A DNA stretch of 64,000 nucleotides from Halobacterium litoreum (GTDB lineage: Archaea > Halobacteriota > Halobacteria > Halobacteriales > Halobacteriaceae). The translations under genes were made by a program, and so were the position numbers. The stretch covers positions 1,612,001-1,676,000 of the forward strand of contig NZ_CP089466.1 of NCBI RefSeq assembly GCF_021233415.1, in the 5' to 3' direction. Under the pieces are notes generated by a model. The model did not search any database and was not told the DNA's origin. It worked only from the letters and a program-made list of their open reading frames with translations. This document shows, one piece after another, positions 26,580 to 34,876 of the stretch. Position 1 is the stretch's first letter; every line of letters begins with the position of its first letter.

Positions 26580-27050
26580 CTACTCGTCCAGCAATCGAAT
26601 CCCGCGTTCTACTACGGCCTCAGTCACGAACAAGCTCGTCTCCCGCTGGAGCGCACGCATCCGGGCCGCCGCCTCGTCTCGGCCGAGCAGTCCACGACCG
26701 TACCCGAGGGCGATGACACCAATAGAGCCGTGGACATCTACGCCCGCGTCGGACGCCGCTTCGCGGGCGGCGAGATCGTCTGTCAAGAGGACAGTCTCGT
26801 GTTCGATAGCGGCCGCGAGTGCGGCGCGCTCTCCGGCGTCGAGTTCGTCGACGACCTCGGTGGCATCGTTATCGACAGTCACGAGTTCGTCGGCGACGGC
26901 CGACAGTCCGTCCGGTAGCCCACCGGCCTCGACTTCCTCGTACACGGTTTCGGGGACGAGAAGCGTGTCGAACGCGTCGAAGAGTTCGAGCGATTCGATT
27001 TCCGCGAGGTGAATGAGCGGCCCCGCGTCCGAAACGGCCGCCGTCGTCAC
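26580..27050 (-). CDS. PIN-domain toxin (DUF3368 type)
   Basis: A 156-residue PIN-fold protein. The first catalytic Asp is in AVSDAGPLIHLAEI, the central Glu in LVPETVYEEVEAGG, and the third acidic cluster in VLLTDDLAAREAASDAGV. The DUF3368 signature GSIGVIALGYGRGLLGRDEA follows. PIN toxins cleave RNA. The start overlaps the stop of the upstream antitoxin gene by 4 nt (27047-27050), so they form a type II toxin-antitoxin operon. Confidence 0.88.
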   Translation of the reverse strand: MTTAAVSDAGPLIHLAEIESLELFDAFDTLLVPETVYEEVEAGGLPDGLSAVADELVTVDNDATEVVDELDAGERAALAAAIEHETVLLTDDLAAREAASDAGVDVHGSIGVIALGYGRGLLGRDEAAARMRALQRETSLFVTEAVVERGIRLLDE

Positions 27051-27298
27051 GCGTCCAAGCCCCAGTCGACGTCCGCCTCGACGGCTTCGCGCTCGCGTTC
27101 GGCTCGCTCGACTTTCGTCCGGCCGACGCGTTCTACCGCGGCCTCGCGGTCGAGTTCGCCGTCGAAGTAACGCGCGAGAACGAGGTCCTCCCAGAGGCGG
27201 TCTAGGCCCTGTTCGAGAGCGCGCTCGAAGACCTCGGACTCGGGGAGGTCTCTCGCCTCCGCAATCTCCCGCACGCGGTCGGAGATGTCCGCAGCCAT
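27047..27298 (-). CDS. Antitoxin partner of the PIN toxin
   Basis: An 83-residue, highly charged protein. Residues 4-40 (ISDRVREIAEARDLPESEVFERALEQGLDRLWEDLVLARYFDGEL) fit a ribbon-helix-helix-like DNA-binding start, and the C-terminal part with many Glu/Arg should wrap the toxin. The 4-nt overlap and upstream position match type II systems. A TATA-like ATTTAAG (27324-27330, minus strand) lies 28 nt before its ATG. Confidence 0.83.
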   Translation of the reverse strand: MAADISDRVREIAEARDLPESEVFERALEQGLDRLWEDLVLARYFDGELDREAAVERVGRTKVERAEREREAVEADVDWGLDA

Positions 27299-27323
27299 AC
27301 CTCCGGGTTGGTCCTCACCACTC

Positions 27324-27330
27324 TTAAATT
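27324..27330 (-). promoter_or_regulatory. TATA box of the toxin-antitoxin operon
   Basis: On the minus strand ATTTAAG is centred about 28 nt before the antitoxin ATG at 27298, as expected for a leaderless transcript. The antitoxin may repress here; no clear palindrome was found. Confidence 0.45.
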
Positions 27331-27352
27331 CGTGTCCGTCCCCACGGTCCGA

Positions 27353-27562
27353 CTACCGCTTTCGCTTCTTCGTCCAGTCGTCGAGCCGGTCGTTCGCGCG
27401 GTCCGGGTCGCGGTCGGCGCGCAGGAGTTCTTCGAGAAGCGCGGCGAACTCGTCGCTCGCGCGGTCGCTTTCCTCCAGGCGCGGAATCAGGCGGACGCGC
27501 ACGCCGTCGAGGACGCGCTGGGGGGAGAACCGTGAGTCCGCGGTCGCGGGGTCGTCGGTCAT
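27353..27562 (-). CDS. Small conserved-looking haloarchaeal protein, unknown function
   Basis: A 69-residue acidic/basic protein starting MTDDPATADSRFSPQRVLDGVRVRLIPRLEESDRASDEF and ending in a basic DDWTKKRKR tail. No domain recognised; the middle is likely helical. I chose the ATG at 27562 because the upstream extension is low-complexity. It lies between the toxin-antitoxin operon and a zinc-ribbon gene. Confidence 0.5.
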   Translation of the reverse strand: MTDDPATADSRFSPQRVLDGVRVRLIPRLEESDRASDEFAALLEELLRADRDPDRANDRLDDWTKKRKR

Positions 27563-27691
27563 TGCCCGACGAGAGGGCGACTGTGCCCTTGAATCCCGCG
27601 CTGGCGTGGTGGGTTCGGGGCCGGAGTCGGCGGTCGCGGGTGAGCGAACCGGCACCACGCTTTCGGGGCTGGCGACACGACCCTCAATCGG

Positions 27692-27817
27692 ATGTCAGAC
27701 TCCGAGCCAGTGATGTGTCCCGTCTGCGGTTGGACGGGCGATACCGAGGAGGTGGCGGGCGCAGAGACAGCGACGGCGTGTCCGACCTGCGGCGAACCGC
27801 TCGGCGACGTGGCGTGA
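27692..27817 (+). CDS. 41-residue double-CxxC zinc-finger protein
   Basis: The frame reads MSDSEPVMCPVCGWTGDT, then an acidic linker, then ATACPTCGEPLGDVA. Two CPxCG knuckles 19 residues apart form a compact zinc ribbon. Haloarchaea carry many such micro-proteins, several linked to stress, biofilm or swarming behaviour. The start ATG at 27692 is followed by a clean frame to TGA at 27815-27817, with Asp/Glu-rich composition like its neighbours. It is short, so the call rests on the paired CPxCG motifs. Confidence 0.7.
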   Translation: MSDSEPVMCPVCGWTGDTEEVAGAETATACPTCGEPLGDVA

Positions 27818-27863
27818 GCGCGGCGCCTCTACCTTTTTCACGGCCGGCGGGCAACGCCGTGGT

Positions 27864-28733
27864 ATGCGAGTCGCAGTACTCGGCGCTGGCACGATGGGCC
27901 ACGGCATCGCGCAGGTCTCCGCGATGGCGGGCCACGACGTGGCGCTCCGAGACGTGGACGACGACATCGTACAGGACGGCCTCGACGCCATCGAGTCGAA
28001 CCTCGCGGGCGGCGTGGAGCGCGACAAAGTCACCGACGACGAGATGGCGGCGACGCTCGCGCGCATCGAGGGGACGACCGACCTCGCCACGGCCGCGGGG
28101 GACGCCGACCTCGTCGTAGAGGCTGTCCCGGAGGACGTGGAACTCAAGCAGAACGTGCTCGGAGAGGCCGAAGGCGTCGCGCCAGCGGACGCCGTGCTGG
28201 CGTCGAACACGTCGAGTCTGCCGGTGACGGAAATCGCGGCGGCCTTGGAGCGACCCGGCCAGTTCGTCGGCCTGCACTTCTTCAACCCCGTCCACATCAT
28301 GGCGCTCGTCGAGGTGGTGGTCGCCGAGCAGACGAGCGACGCGACCCGCGAGTTCGCGAGCGAGTACGTCGAAGGCATCGAGAAGACCGCGGTGGAGGTC
28401 CAGGATTCGCCTGGGTTCGCGTCCTCCCGACTCGGCGTCGCGCTCGGCGTCGAGGCGATGCGGATGGTCGAGGAGGGCGTCGCCAGCCCCCGGGACGTGG
28501 ACGCGTCGATGGAACTCGGCTACAACCACCCGATGGGGCCAATCGAACTCGGGGACGTGGTCGGACTCGACGTGCGACTGGACATCCTCGAACACCTCCG
28601 CGAGGAGCTCGGTGAGCGCTTCCGCCCGCCCCAGATTCTCAAGCGCAAGGTGCGCGCGGGCAAGCTCGGGAAGAAGACCGGCGAGGGGTTCTACGTCTGG
28701 GAGGACGGCGAAATCGTCGGGGTGTCCGAATGA
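27864..28733 (+). CDS. 3-hydroxyacyl-CoA dehydrogenase (PaaH/Hbd type)
   Basis: A 289-residue NAD-dependent dehydrogenase oxidising (S)-3-hydroxyacyl-CoA. The Rossmann motif is VAVLGAGTMGHGIAQ at the N-terminus; catalytic His lies in GLHFFNPVHIMALVEVV, with the PxGPIELGDVVGLDV segment and GKKTGEGFYVW near the end. The length is that of the single-domain enzyme. Its stop overlaps the next enoyl-CoA hydratase (ATGA), so the two act in sequence. Likely serves phenylacetate (3-hydroxyadipyl-CoA) or fatty-acid beta-oxidation. Confidence 0.93.
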   Translation: MRVAVLGAGTMGHGIAQVSAMAGHDVALRDVDDDIVQDGLDAIESNLAGGVERDKVTDDEMAATLARIEGTTDLATAAGDADLVVEAVPEDVELKQNVLGEAEGVAPADAVLASNTSSLPVTEIAAALERPGQFVGLHFFNPVHIMALVEVVVAEQTSDATREFASEYVEGIEKTAVEVQDSPGFASSRLGVALGVEAMRMVEEGVASPRDVDASMELGYNHPMGPIELGDVVGLDVRLDILEHLREELGERFRPPQILKRKVRAGKLGKKTGEGFYVWEDGEIVGVSE

Positions 28734-29533
28734 CCGTCGCCGACACCGCCGCGGACTGCGAATTCGTCGAAGTCACGGAGGACGACCCCGAGCACGTCAC
28801 TACCGTCACCATCGACCGGCCGGACGCGCGCAACGCGCTGAACGCACAGTTGCGCGAGGAACTGAAGTCTGTCTGCGCCGCAATCGACGACAGCGACGCG
28901 CGCGTCGTCGTGCTGACGGGAAGCGAGGACGCCGGCGCGTTCGTCGCGGGCGCGGACGTGGGCGAACTCCGCGAGCGCAACGCCGTCGAGCAGCGCCGCG
29001 CGAGCGAACGCCCCCGCGTCTACGAGGTCGTCGAAGACCTGCGCCAGCCCGTGATTGCGCGCTTGAACGGGCACGCGCTCGGCGGCGGCCTCGAACTCGC
29101 GCTCGCCTGCGACGTGCGCGTCTGCCACGAGCGCGCGAAACTCGGGAGCCCCGAAATCAACCTCGGCATCATCCCGGGCGGCGGCGCGACCCAGCGCCTC
29201 CCCCGGGTCGTCGGCGAGGGCCAGGCGATGAAACTGGTGCTCTCCGGCGACCTCGTCGGCGCCGAGGAGGCGCGAGACATCGGGCTCGTGGAGGACGTGT
29301 ACGGCGACGACTTCGACGACGAGGTGTACGACCTCGCGGCGTCGATGGCCGACAACAGCCCGCTCGCGCTCGAATACGGGAAGGACGCCGTGAAGGCGGC
29401 CTCGCGGATGGACCTCGAATCGGGCATCGACTACGAGGCAGAGTTGTTCGCGCAACTGTTCGCCACCGCGGACAAAGACGAGGGCATCGACGCGTTCTTC
29501 GAGGACCGCGACCCGGAGTGGCAGGGCCGATAA
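28730..29533 (+). CDS. Enoyl-CoA hydratase
   Basis: A 267-residue crotonase-fold enzyme. Oxyanion-hole motifs are GAFVAGADVGELRERN and LNGHALGGGLELALACDVRV; catalytic Glu is in KLGSPEINLGIIPGGGATQRLPRVVG, where the first E (SPE) and the second region match hydratases. It overlaps the upstream dehydrogenase gene by 4 nt, so the pair would convert enoyl-CoA to 3-oxoacyl-CoA. This resembles bacterial PaaF more than the 8330-9091 protein does. The next gene starts 34 nt later. Confidence 0.93.
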   Translation: MTVADTAADCEFVEVTEDDPEHVTTVTIDRPDARNALNAQLREELKSVCAAIDDSDARVVVLTGSEDAGAFVAGADVGELRERNAVEQRRASERPRVYEVVEDLRQPVIARLNGHALGGGLELALACDVRVCHERAKLGSPEINLGIIPGGGATQRLPRVVGEGQAMKLVLSGDLVGAEEARDIGLVEDVYGDDFDDEVYDLAASMADNSPLALEYGKDAVKAASRMDLESGIDYEAELFAQLFATADKDEGIDAFFEDRDPEWQGR

Positions 29534-29567
29534 CAACCCTTTCAAACGTCGCCCTCGCAGGGAAACT

Positions 29568-30716
29568 ATGCACCGCAGGGTGGCGTGCTGTATCGTCGGC
29601 TTGCTCGTCGTGGCGTCCGTCGTCGCGCCCGCCGCGGCGGCGACCACGCCGGACGAGGCCATCGGGATGCCCGAGGAGTTCGACCCGGACTCCGTGTCGC
29701 TGTCGGCGGCGTTACAGGCCGACGGCGACGCTGACTGGCAGTTCACGTACCGGATGCGGCTGACGAACGAGAACGAGACGGCGGCCTTCGAGGAGTTACA
29801 GGACGACGTGCAGGCGAACACGTCGACGTACGTCGACCGGTTCCGCAGTCGAATCACGGAGACGGTGGCGTCCGCCGAGAGCGCCACGGGTCGGAACATG
29901 TCCGTGGGGAACGTCTCCGTGTCGACGCGCGTCAACAGCCTGAACGAGGACTCGCTGGGCGTCGTGACGTACAGTTTCGAGTGGGGGAGTTTCGCCGCCG
30001 TGGAGGGCGACACCGTCGCGGCGGGCGACGCCCTCGAGGGTTTCTACCTCGACAACGAGACGTCGCTGACCGTGTCGTGGCCTGACGGCTACGAGGCGGC
30101 CGAAATCGACCCCGAGGGCGAGCGACCGCGGGAAGACGCCGTGGTCTGGTCGGGGCCACTGGAGTTCGGCGCCGGGCAGCCGAGTGTCGTGGTCGCGCCG
30201 AGCGACGAGGAGACGACGACTGAGGACAACACGGTCGACCTGACGGACACCGAGGGCGGGCCGAGCGACGCGAACTCCGGCGGCGCCCCGTCGCTGGCGA
30301 CGCTCGCCGGCGGCTTGCTCGTCGTGCTCGCTGTCGCGGGCGGCGGGTGGCTCTACTGGTCGCGGAACGGCCGCGACGAGGGCGACGGCCCGGTTCCCAC
30401 GCCCGGCGACACCGGAGGCGGCGGCGCGGCGGCCGCGGCGGCCGACGACGGCGACGAGGACGCCGGCGAGCCCTCGGAGAGCGAGCAGAACGAACCGCCG
30501 GCGGAGTTGTTGAGCAACGAGGAGCGCGTCGAGCGCTTCCTCGAATCCCAGGGCGGGCGCGCGAAACAGCAGGCCGTCGTCGAGGAACTCGGGTGGACGG
30601 AGGCGAAGACGAGCCAGGTGGTCAAGCAGATGCGCGAGGACGACCAACTCGAATCGTTCCGCATCGGCCGCGAGAACGTCCTGAAACTGCCGGACGCCGA
30701 CGACCTCGACGAGTAG
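29568..30716 (+). CDS. Membrane-anchored winged-helix protein with secreted N-terminal domain
   Basis: A 382-residue protein with a signal peptide (residues 1-24, ending APAAA), an extracellular domain of about 200 residues rich in beta strands, a Thr/Ser/Gly/Asp linker, one membrane helix (242-264) and, facing the cytoplasm, an acidic Ala/Gly linker and a winged-helix domain (about 312-376: LLSNEERVERFLESQGGRAKQQAVVEELGWTEAKTSQVVKQMREDDQLESF). Haloarchaeal DUF7345/DUF7343-type proteins have this build. It would couple an external signal to transcription. Target genes are unknown. TATA-like CTTTCAA lies about 25 nt before the ATG. Confidence 0.82.
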   Translation: MHRRVACCIVGLLVVASVVAPAAAATTPDEAIGMPEEFDPDSVSLSAALQADGDADWQFTYRMRLTNENETAAFEELQDDVQANTSTYVDRFRSRITETVASAESATGRNMSVGNVSVSTRVNSLNEDSLGVVTYSFEWGSFAAVEGDTVAAGDALEGFYLDNETSLTVSWPDGYEAAEIDPEGERPREDAVVWSGPLEFGAGQPSVVVAPSDEETTTEDNTVDLTDTEGGPSDANSGGAPSLATLAGGLLVVLAVAGGGWLYWSRNGRDEGDGPVPTPGDTGGGGAAAAAADDGDEDAGEPSESEQNEPPAELLSNEERVERFLESQGGRAKQQAVVEELGWTEAKTSQVVKQMREDDQLESFRIGRENVLKLPDADDLDE

Positions 30717-30763
30717 CGTCGTCGTGTGGGTCGGTGGCACGGCGGCCGCGATGCGGCATATCC

Positions 30764-30769
30764 TTATAG
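30764..30769 (+). promoter_or_regulatory. TATA box of the glutamate dehydrogenase gene
   Basis: TTATAG at 30764-30769 is about 26 nt before the ATG at 30792. The spacing supports a leaderless transcript and fixes the start codon inside the longer in-frame ORF. Confidence 0.5.
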
Positions 30770-30791
30770 GCGCGGCAAGTTCTGCCCGAAC

Positions 30792-32042
30792 ATGACCGAG
30801 AGTGGGCCACTCGACAACATGCTCGCGCAGATGGAGCAGGCGCGGGAGTACGTCGACATCGACGACGGCATCTTCACACGACTGCAGTCCCCGGAGCGCA
30901 CGCTCACCGTGAGCCTCCCGGTCCGGATGGACGACGGGAGCGTCGAAGTGTTCGAAGCGTACCGGTGTCAGTTCGACAGCGCGCGCGGTCCGTTCAAGGG
31001 CGGCATCCGCTACCACCCGAACGTCTCCCAGGAGGAGGTCTCCGCGCTCGCGGGCTGGATGACGTGGAAGACCGCGCTCGTCGACCTGCCGTTCGGCGGC
31101 GCGAAGGGCGGCATCATCTGTAACCCGAAGGAGCTCTCCGACGCCGAAATCGAACAACTCACCCGCCGGTACACCGAGGGCATCCGTCGGATGATCGGCC
31201 CGGAGATCGACATCCCCGCGCCGGACATGAACACGAACCCGCGCACGATGGCGTGGATCATGGACACGTACTCGATGTACCAGGGGTACGCCGTTCCCGA
31301 GGTCGTCACCGGGAAACCGCCGGAAATCGGCGGGACCGACGGCCGCGTCGAGGCGACCGGTCGCGGCGTCGCCATCATCACCGAGGAGACCTTCGAGTAC
31401 TTCGACACGGACGTCGAGAACGCCGACGTGGCGATTCAGGGCTTCGGGAACGTCGGGAGCGTCACTGCCCAACTGCTCGACGAGCGCGGCGCGAACGTCG
31501 TCGCCGTCTCCGACGTGACGGGCGCCATCTACGACCCGGACGGCCTCGACATCGACGCGGTGCTCGACTACGTCGCGGGCAACGACGGCCGCCTCGAAGG
31601 CTACGACGCGGAGGCCATCACGAACGACGACCTGCTCACGCTCGACGTGGACGCCCTGATTCCGGCGGCCATCGAGGACGTCATCACCGTCGACGTCGCC
31701 GAGCGCCTCGAAGCCGACGTGGTCGTGGAGGCCGCCAACGGCCCGACGACGTTCGACGCGGCGAACGTCCTCGAAGAGCGCGGCGTGCCGGTCGTACCGG
31801 ACATCCTCGCGAACGCGGGCGGCGTCATCGTCTCGTACCTCGAGTGGGTGCAGAACAGCCAGCAGTACTCCTGGGAGGTCGAGGAGGTCAACCGCGACCT
31901 CGAAGAGCGCCTGACGACGTCCTTCGACGAGATGCTCACCGCCTACGAGGAGAAGTCGATTCCGACGCTGCGCACCGCGGCGTACACCATCGCGCTCGAA
32001 CGCACGGCGTCTGCACACGAGTACCGCGGGCTGTTCCCGTAA
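30792..32042 (+). CDS. gdh: Glutamate dehydrogenase
   Basis: A 416-residue Glu/Leu/Phe/Val dehydrogenase interconverting glutamate and 2-oxoglutarate plus ammonia. Motifs: ARGPFKGGIRYHP, the catalytic lysine region DLPFGGAKGGIICNP, IPAPDMNTNPRTMAWIMD, the nucleotide-binding IQGFGNVGSVTAQLL, and VEAANGPTT. Start at MTESGPLDNML (30792). It can send glutamate from the hut operon into central metabolism. NAD versus NADP preference cannot be read safely. Confidence 0.96.
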   Translation: MTESGPLDNMLAQMEQAREYVDIDDGIFTRLQSPERTLTVSLPVRMDDGSVEVFEAYRCQFDSARGPFKGGIRYHPNVSQEEVSALAGWMTWKTALVDLPFGGAKGGIICNPKELSDAEIEQLTRRYTEGIRRMIGPEIDIPAPDMNTNPRTMAWIMDTYSMYQGYAVPEVVTGKPPEIGGTDGRVEATGRGVAIITEETFEYFDTDVENADVAIQGFGNVGSVTAQLLDERGANVVAVSDVTGAIYDPDGLDIDAVLDYVAGNDGRLEGYDAEAITNDDLLTLDVDALIPAAIEDVITVDVAERLEADVVVEAANGPTTFDAANVLEERGVPVVPDILANAGGVIVSYLEWVQNSQQYSWEVEEVNRDLEERLTTSFDEMLTAYEEKSIPTLRTAAYTIALERTASAHEYRGLFP

Positions 32043-32116
32043 CGAGGCCTGCGGCGGCGAACTGGGCGGCGTAGCGGTCACATTGTTTTTACGTCGCGGC
32101 GTGGTCGAATCATCAC

Positions 32117-33316
32117 GTGAACTCCCCGACACGACGCGCGGCGGTCGCCGTCGGCGTCGCCCTCCTCCTCGTCACTGCCGGCTGTAGCGGCGGGGCGAAC
32201 CCCGCCAGCACCGCCACGACGACCGGACCGACGACTGACGCCGCCGCGCCGACAGATACGACCGAGGCTACTGCCACGACCAGTTCCGCGACGACGACCC
32301 AGCCCGGAACGTGGTCGCCGAACGCTTCGGTGGGCCAGTATCCGCCGGGCGTCGCGGACAACGGCACGCTCGTGAACGCGTCCACCCTCCTCGGCGCGCA
32401 CTTCGCCGCGACGACGAACACGTCGATGGCGCTCAGACTCGAATCCTCGGGAGACGACGGCGTCAGCGCCCACACGCTGACACACGGCCCGGAACGGGTC
32501 CCCTTCTACAGCACCGCCGAGGAAACGCACGACGGCGAGCGAGTCTGGACCGAGTTCTACGGGACGCAATCGCACGGTTTCGCCCGGGTGCCCGTGGACA
32601 ACGAGACGCACCACCTCGTCTACCAGAACACCACTGCCAACGTCGATGCGTGGACCGGTTACGAGACGTTCGGCGGGGTAGAGGACCACGTCCACCCCTT
32701 GCTTCACGGTGGGAGCTACAGCGTCAACGGCACCGTCGAGCGCGGCGACAGAACGCTCGTCGAACTCACCACCGACGCGGACTCACTGGAGACGGGCCAC
32801 ATCACGAACGGGACAGTGCTCGTCACGCCCGCCGGCGTCATCTACGACGTCGACGCCACCGTCGTCCAGCAGACTGGCGAGGACACGGAACGACGCCTCG
32901 ATGCGTCGATGACCCTCGATACCGACGTGGAGTGGAGCGGGCCGCCGTCGTGGATGGCCGACGTGCCGCGACTCTCGCTGTCGATAGTCGAGGACGGGCA
33001 GGCAATCGAGATTCGGAACACGGGCGGCGCGGCCGTCCCCGCGAACACGTCGTTCGCCATCACCGGCGGGGAAAGCCGAGCCCTCAGCGCTACACCGGGC
33101 CGGGGAGACGTGAAGGGAACCGTCACGACCGACGCGCCCCTCGAACCCGGCGAGGCCGTCTACGTGACTGCCGGCGCCGACGGGGCCGCGTCGTCGTTCG
33201 CGCTCCACGACGACCCGACCCGCGGCGAATACACCTTCGGGAACGCGGGACTCACTGGCGGCCTCGGGAGCATTTACTACCGACTGGCGACGGGTATCAG
33301 TCCGAAGGGCGTGTGA
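32117..33316 (+). CDS. Secreted lipoprotein (DUF7537-like)
   Basis: A 399-residue protein starting at GTG 32117. The N-terminus has paired Arg (SPTRRAAVAVG), a hydrophobic stretch and lipobox VTAGC with Cys23, so it is likely Tat-exported and lipid-anchored. A Thr-rich linker (TATTTGPTTDAAAPTDTTEATATT begins it) follows, then a beta-rich domain resembling haloarchaeal DUF7537 lipoproteins. Function unknown. A TTTTTACG element lies 28 nt upstream of the start. Confidence 0.78.
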   Translation: MNSPTRRAAVAVGVALLLVTAGCSGGANPASTATTTGPTTDAAAPTDTTEATATTSSATTTQPGTWSPNASVGQYPPGVADNGTLVNASTLLGAHFAATTNTSMALRLESSGDDGVSAHTLTHGPERVPFYSTAEETHDGERVWTEFYGTQSHGFARVPVDNETHHLVYQNTTANVDAWTGYETFGGVEDHVHPLLHGGSYSVNGTVERGDRTLVELTTDADSLETGHITNGTVLVTPAGVIYDVDATVVQQTGEDTERRLDASMTLDTDVEWSGPPSWMADVPRLSLSIVEDGQAIEIRNTGGAAVPANTSFAITGGESRALSATPGRGDVKGTVTTDAPLEPGEAVYVTAGADGAASSFALHDDPTRGEYTFGNAGLTGGLGSIYYRLATGISPKGV

Positions 33317-33400
33317 GCGAGACCGCGCGCCACGCGCACCGATTCGAGACTCCAGTTCGAGGACCGAGAAATTAACAGCGCAGGCGACGGAATTCGGGCC

Positions 33401-34099
33401 ATGACCTACGAAGCGGTGTTCTTCGACCTCGACGACACGCTCTACTCGTATCCGGAGTGCAACGAGGCGGGCAAGCAGGCGGCCTGGGAGGAGGCCGTCG
33501 AACTCGGTTACGACTCCAGTCGCGAGGACTTCGAGGACCTCTACATGGAGGCCCGTCGCGAGGTCAAACGCGAACTCGCGGGGACGGCGTCGGCCCACGA
33601 GCGGTTCCTCTACTTCAAGCGCGCCATCCAGATTCAGACCGGGACGCACAGCGCGCGGCACGCCCTCGCGCTCGGGGAAGCGTACTGGGACGCGTACGTC
33701 GACGAGATGGAACTGTTCGACGGCGTCATCGAGACCCTCGAAACCCTGCAGGACGCGGGGCTGGACGTGGCGATAGTGACGAATCTCACGACGCGCATCC
33801 AGATGAAGAAGATAGAACACCTCGGCATCGAGGAACACCTAGACCTCGTGTTGACCAGCGAGGAGACGGGCCGCGAGAAGCCGAGTAGCGTGATGTTCAC
33901 GCTCCCGATGGCGCAACTGAACGTGCGACCGAGCGAGGTCGCGATGGTCGGGGACTCCGTGTCGGCGGACGTCGAAGGCGGGAACGCGCTCGGCCTGACG
34001 ACGGTGCTGTTCAACAACGACGCCGACGGGCTGGAGGGGCGGGAGCGCCCGGACCACCAGATTCAGGAGTTCGCGAACGTAAGAGAGGTGGTACTGTAA
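33401..34099 (+). CDS. HAD-superfamily hydrolase
   Basis: A 232-residue haloacid dehalogenase-like phosphatase. Motif I is [16 protein letters not shown], motif II lies in [10 protein letters not shown], motif III includes the Lys of [11 protein letters not shown], and motif IV is [15 protein letters not shown]. The cap is the helical type. The stop (TAA) overlaps the following aldolase ATG (TAATG), so the pair is cotranscribed and may act on the same sugar phosphate. Substrate not identifiable. Confidence 0.9.
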   Translation: MTYEAVFFDLDDTLYSYPECNEAGKQAAWEEAVELGYDSSREDFEDLYMEARREVKRELAGTASAHERFLYFKRAIQIQTGTHSARHALALGEAYWDAYVDEMELFDGVIETLETLQDAGLDVAIVTNLTTRIQMKKIEHLGIEEHLDLVLTSEETGREKPSSVMFTLPMAQLNVRPSEVAMVGDSVSADVEGGNALGLTTVLFNNDADGLEGRERPDHQIQEFANVREVVL

Positions 34100-34734
34100 T
34101 GCTCGCACGCGAACGCGTCGCCGTCGTCGACCACGCACCGTCGTTGAGTGACCTGACTCCGGGCCGCACCGGGAACCTGAGCGTGCGCCGCGGCGAGCGG
34201 TTCGCGGCGACGCCGACCGGCGTGCCCTACGACGGGTTCGACGCGAGCGACGTGCCCGTCGTCGACATGGACGGCGACGTGGTCGCCGGGGAGATGGACC
34301 CGACGAGCGAGGTGCCGATGCACACCGGCATCTACCGCCGGCTCGACGCGGGCGCCATCGTCCACACGCACTCACCGTGGGCGTCCACGCTCGCGGTGCT
34401 CGGCGAGGAACTCCCGCCGATTCACTACATGATTACCGCCGTCGGGCGGAAGGTGCCGGTCGCGGGCTACGAGCCCTACGGCACCGACGACCTCGCCGAA
34501 CTCGTCGTCGAGGAGATGGACGCCGCGGACTCGAAGGCCTGTATCCTCGCGAACCACGGCCTCGTCGTCGTCGGCGAGGACCTGCCGACGGCCGTCGAGA
34601 ACACGGTTCACGTCGAGGAACTCTGCAAGGTCTACTTGCGGGCGCGCCAGCACGGCGAACCGAACCGCCTGAGCGACGAGCAGTTGGCGACCGTCGAGGC
34701 GAAGTTCGAGTCCTACGGGCAGAGCGAGGACTGA
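34099..34734 (+). CDS. Class II aldolase/adducin family (fuculose-phosphate aldolase type)
   Basis: A 211-residue zinc-dependent aldolase. Motifs: [47 protein letters not shown] (zinc His pair), and [18 protein letters not shown]-like [16 protein letters not shown]. These residues match L-fuculose-1-phosphate or related aldolases. Coupled to the upstream HAD phosphatase. In archaea such aldolases may act in 5-deoxy-sugar or purine-salvage routes (DHAP shunt); that is inference. Confidence 0.88.
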   Translation: MLARERVAVVDHAPSLSDLTPGRTGNLSVRRGERFAATPTGVPYDGFDASDVPVVDMDGDVVAGEMDPTSEVPMHTGIYRRLDAGAIVHTHSPWASTLAVLGEELPPIHYMITAVGRKVPVAGYEPYGTDDLAELVVEEMDAADSKACILANHGLVVVGEDLPTAVENTVHVEELCKVYLRARQHGEPNRLSDEQLATVEAKFESYGQSED

Positions 34735-34876
34735 CCCCGTTTTCGCTGCGTTTCGCGTCGGTGCAGTTCGCGACGGCCGCCAGCGCCGCGCTCGCCGCTC
34801 GCCCCTAAACCACCAGTTGCTATACAAAAACGCGGTTCCGGGAGCGCTTTAGTGGCCTGCCGTCCACGCCGACGGT

